DNA from: Cyclobacteriaceae bacterium YHN15
GTDB taxonomy: Bacteria > Bacteroidota > Bacteroidia > Cytophagales > Cyclobacteriaceae
Length of the DNA: 64,000 nucleotides
Assembly: GCA_003797895.1 (NCBI GenBank)
Contig: RKQB01000008.1
Span: forward strand, 32,797-96,796
Direction: 5' to 3'
A program made the translations under genes and the position numbers. The notes under the pieces were generated by a model that made no database searches, was not told where the DNA came from, and saw only the letters and a list, made by a program, of their open reading frames with translations. Shown one piece after another: positions 63,029 to 64,000 of this stretch. Each line of letters opens with the position of its first letter. The stretch's first letter is position 1.

Positions 63029-64000
63029 ATGAGGGCTATTAATAAAGGGGCTTATAAAAAAATGATATTTTGGATGATATCTTGTGCCTTTTTTTCTTGT
63101 GATGATCATAAAGAAAAAAAATATGGATCTCTATTCAAGGAATTAAATTCTGATCAAACAAATATCAATTTTCAAAATACCCTGACATCCACAAATGAAT
63201 TCAATATATATAAATACCGTAATTTTTATAATGGCGGAGGAGTAGGATTAGGAGATATTAATAATGACGGACTTTTGGATATCTATCTTGTAGCGAATAT
63301 GGGACCTAATAAGCTTTATCTCAACAAAGGCGATTTTGTCTTTGAAGATATCACTGAAAGCGCAGGTGTCGAAGGGAAACAGGAATGGTCTACTGGTGTT
63401 TCAATGGTTGATATTAATGGAGATGGATGGTTGGATATATATGTTTGTAACTCTGGCGATGTTGATGGTAATAATAGGAAGAATGAATTTTTTATAAATA
63501 ATGGAAATGGAACATTTACTGATATGGCCGAAGAAATGGGGCTTGCAGATAATGGATATTCTACGCACGCTGTATTTTTTGATTATGACAAGGATGGTGA
63601 TCTGGATATGTATCAATTGAACAATTCTTTTAAATCAATCGGGAGCTTTAACCTTAAACAAAATGAACGTGATATAAGAGATTCATTAGGGGGGGATAAA
63701 CTTTACCGCAACAACAATGGAATTTTTGTAGATGTTAGTAAAGAGGCCGGGATATATGGAAGTGTAATTGGATTTGGTCTGGGTGTGTCGGTAAGTGATT
63801 TGGATAAAGATGGATGGCAAGACTTGTATATCTCAAATGATTTTTTTGAAAGGGATTATATATATATGAACAATGGAGATGGAACCTTCAGAGAAGTATT
63901 AGAACAACAAATGCGCTCAATCAGCGTAGCTTCGATGGGGTCTGATATTGCCGACCTTAATGGAGATGGTTATCCAGAGATATTTGTTACTGAAATGCTT
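63029..64000 (+). CDS. Second FG-GAP/ASPIC-type (CRTAC1-like) lipoprotein, 3' end outside window
   Basis: The frame opens with ATG at 63029 and stays open for 324 codons to the last base, so the gene is cut by the window. A lipoprotein signal with lipobox F-F-S-C (near residue 24) leads into FG-GAP repeats with D-I-N-N-D-G-L-L-D, D-I-N-G-D-G-W-L-D and D-Y-D-K-D-G-D-L-D calcium-binding motifs. It is clearly a paralogue of the gene at 59092: the segment N-F-Y-N-G-G-G-V-G-L matches S-F-Y-N-G-A-G-T-G-L there, and the H-A-V-F-F-D-Y-D motif is shared. An ASPIC/UnbV domain is expected further downstream but is not in view. Confidence 0.93.
   Translation, partial: MRAINKGAYKKMIFWMISCAFFSCDDHKEKKYGSLFKELNSDQTNINFQNTLTSTNEFNIYKYRNFYNGGGVGLGDINNDGLLDIYLVANMGPNKLYLNKGDFVFEDITESAGVEGKQEWSTGVSMVDINGDGWLDIYVCNSGDVDGNNRKNEFFINNGNGTFTDMAEEMGLADNGYSTHAVFFDYDKDGDLDMYQLNNSFKSIGSFNLKQNERDIRDSLGGDKLYRNNNGIFVDVSKEAGIYGSVIGFGLGVSVSDLDKDGWQDLYISNDFFERDYIYMNNGDGTFREVLEQQMRSISVASMGSDIADLNGDGYPEIFVTEML

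Noticed and set aside
1..64000. Search by eye for tRNA, rRNA, phage, transposase or toxin-antitoxin and defence genes
   Set aside because: None was recognised; all sizeable genes have metabolic, envelope, transport or surface roles. Small tRNAs could be missed without a dedicated program.

Overview
The window looks like chromosomal DNA of a Bacteroidota bacterium. Order Cytophagales, and a Cyclobacteriaceae/Algoriphagus-like organism, is my best guess from gene content rather than from any search. The supporting evidence is a SusC/SusD pair, a SusE-like lipoprotein, four proteins ending in type IX secretion (T9SS) type A sorting domains, the TAnnTTTG-type promoter elements of this phylum, A-rich leaders without strong Shine-Dalgarno sites, and CRTAC1-like FG-GAP/ASPIC lipoproteins. 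No rRNA, tRNA, CRISPR array, prophage or intact insertion sequence was recognised.

Layout. (1) 2-13045: the 3' part of a giant secreted multidomain protein of more than 4,340 residues (Fn3-like, cysteine-rich plus carboxypeptidase-regulatory-like, CARDB-like and HYR repeats, T9SS tail), with several near-identical DNA repeats. (2) 13151-16072 (-): PASTA protein, T9SS protein and rhodanese. (3) 16245-20658 (-): Mrp ATPase, NifU-like Fe-S protein and a secreted M43 metalloprotease. (4) 20997-29182 (+): dnaG, ribBA, an exported protein, surE, a subtilase lipoprotein and a TPR histidine kinase. (5) 29136-43500: a starch/maltodextrin and glycolysis neighbourhood. It holds a Ca3427-like binding protein, a sugar MFS transporter, a GH31 alpha-glucosidase, a LacI regulator, a SusE-like lipoprotein, a T9SS-exported GH13 amylase, class II aldolase, a lipoprotein GH13, pfkA and mgsA. 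(6) 43725-46616: mscL, an ECF sigma / anti-sigma-like / periplasmic-protein trio, and a universal stress protein. (7) 47202-53029 (-): a tight operon of YfhO-like membrane protein, GT4 glycosyltransferase, FkbM methyltransferase and Wzx-like flippase. (8) 53030-54230: a 1.2-kb non-coding region with palindromes. (9) 54231-64000 (+): SusC, SusD, FG-GAP/ASPIC lipoprotein, small lipoprotein, and a second FG-GAP/ASPIC gene cut by the window end.

How the genes fit together. In region 5, extracellular starch would be bound by the SusE-like protein and cut by the surface or secreted GH13 enzymes. Maltodextrin would enter through the MFS permease, be hydrolysed by GH31 and feed PfkA and aldolase, with MgsA as an overflow branch. 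CG-centred CGTTTGC sites lie in front of both the GH31 operon and the SusE gene and are good candidates for LacI operators. Region 9 is a second nutrient-uptake locus with no enzyme in view, so its substrate cannot be told.

The most unusual items are the giant repeat protein with its alternating cysteine-knot-like and carboxypeptidase-regulatory-like modules, the SusCD / double CRTAC1 locus with an unrecognised small lipoprotein between the paralogues, and the palindromic regulatory DNA upstream of it. I found no clear defence system or other wholly new machinery.
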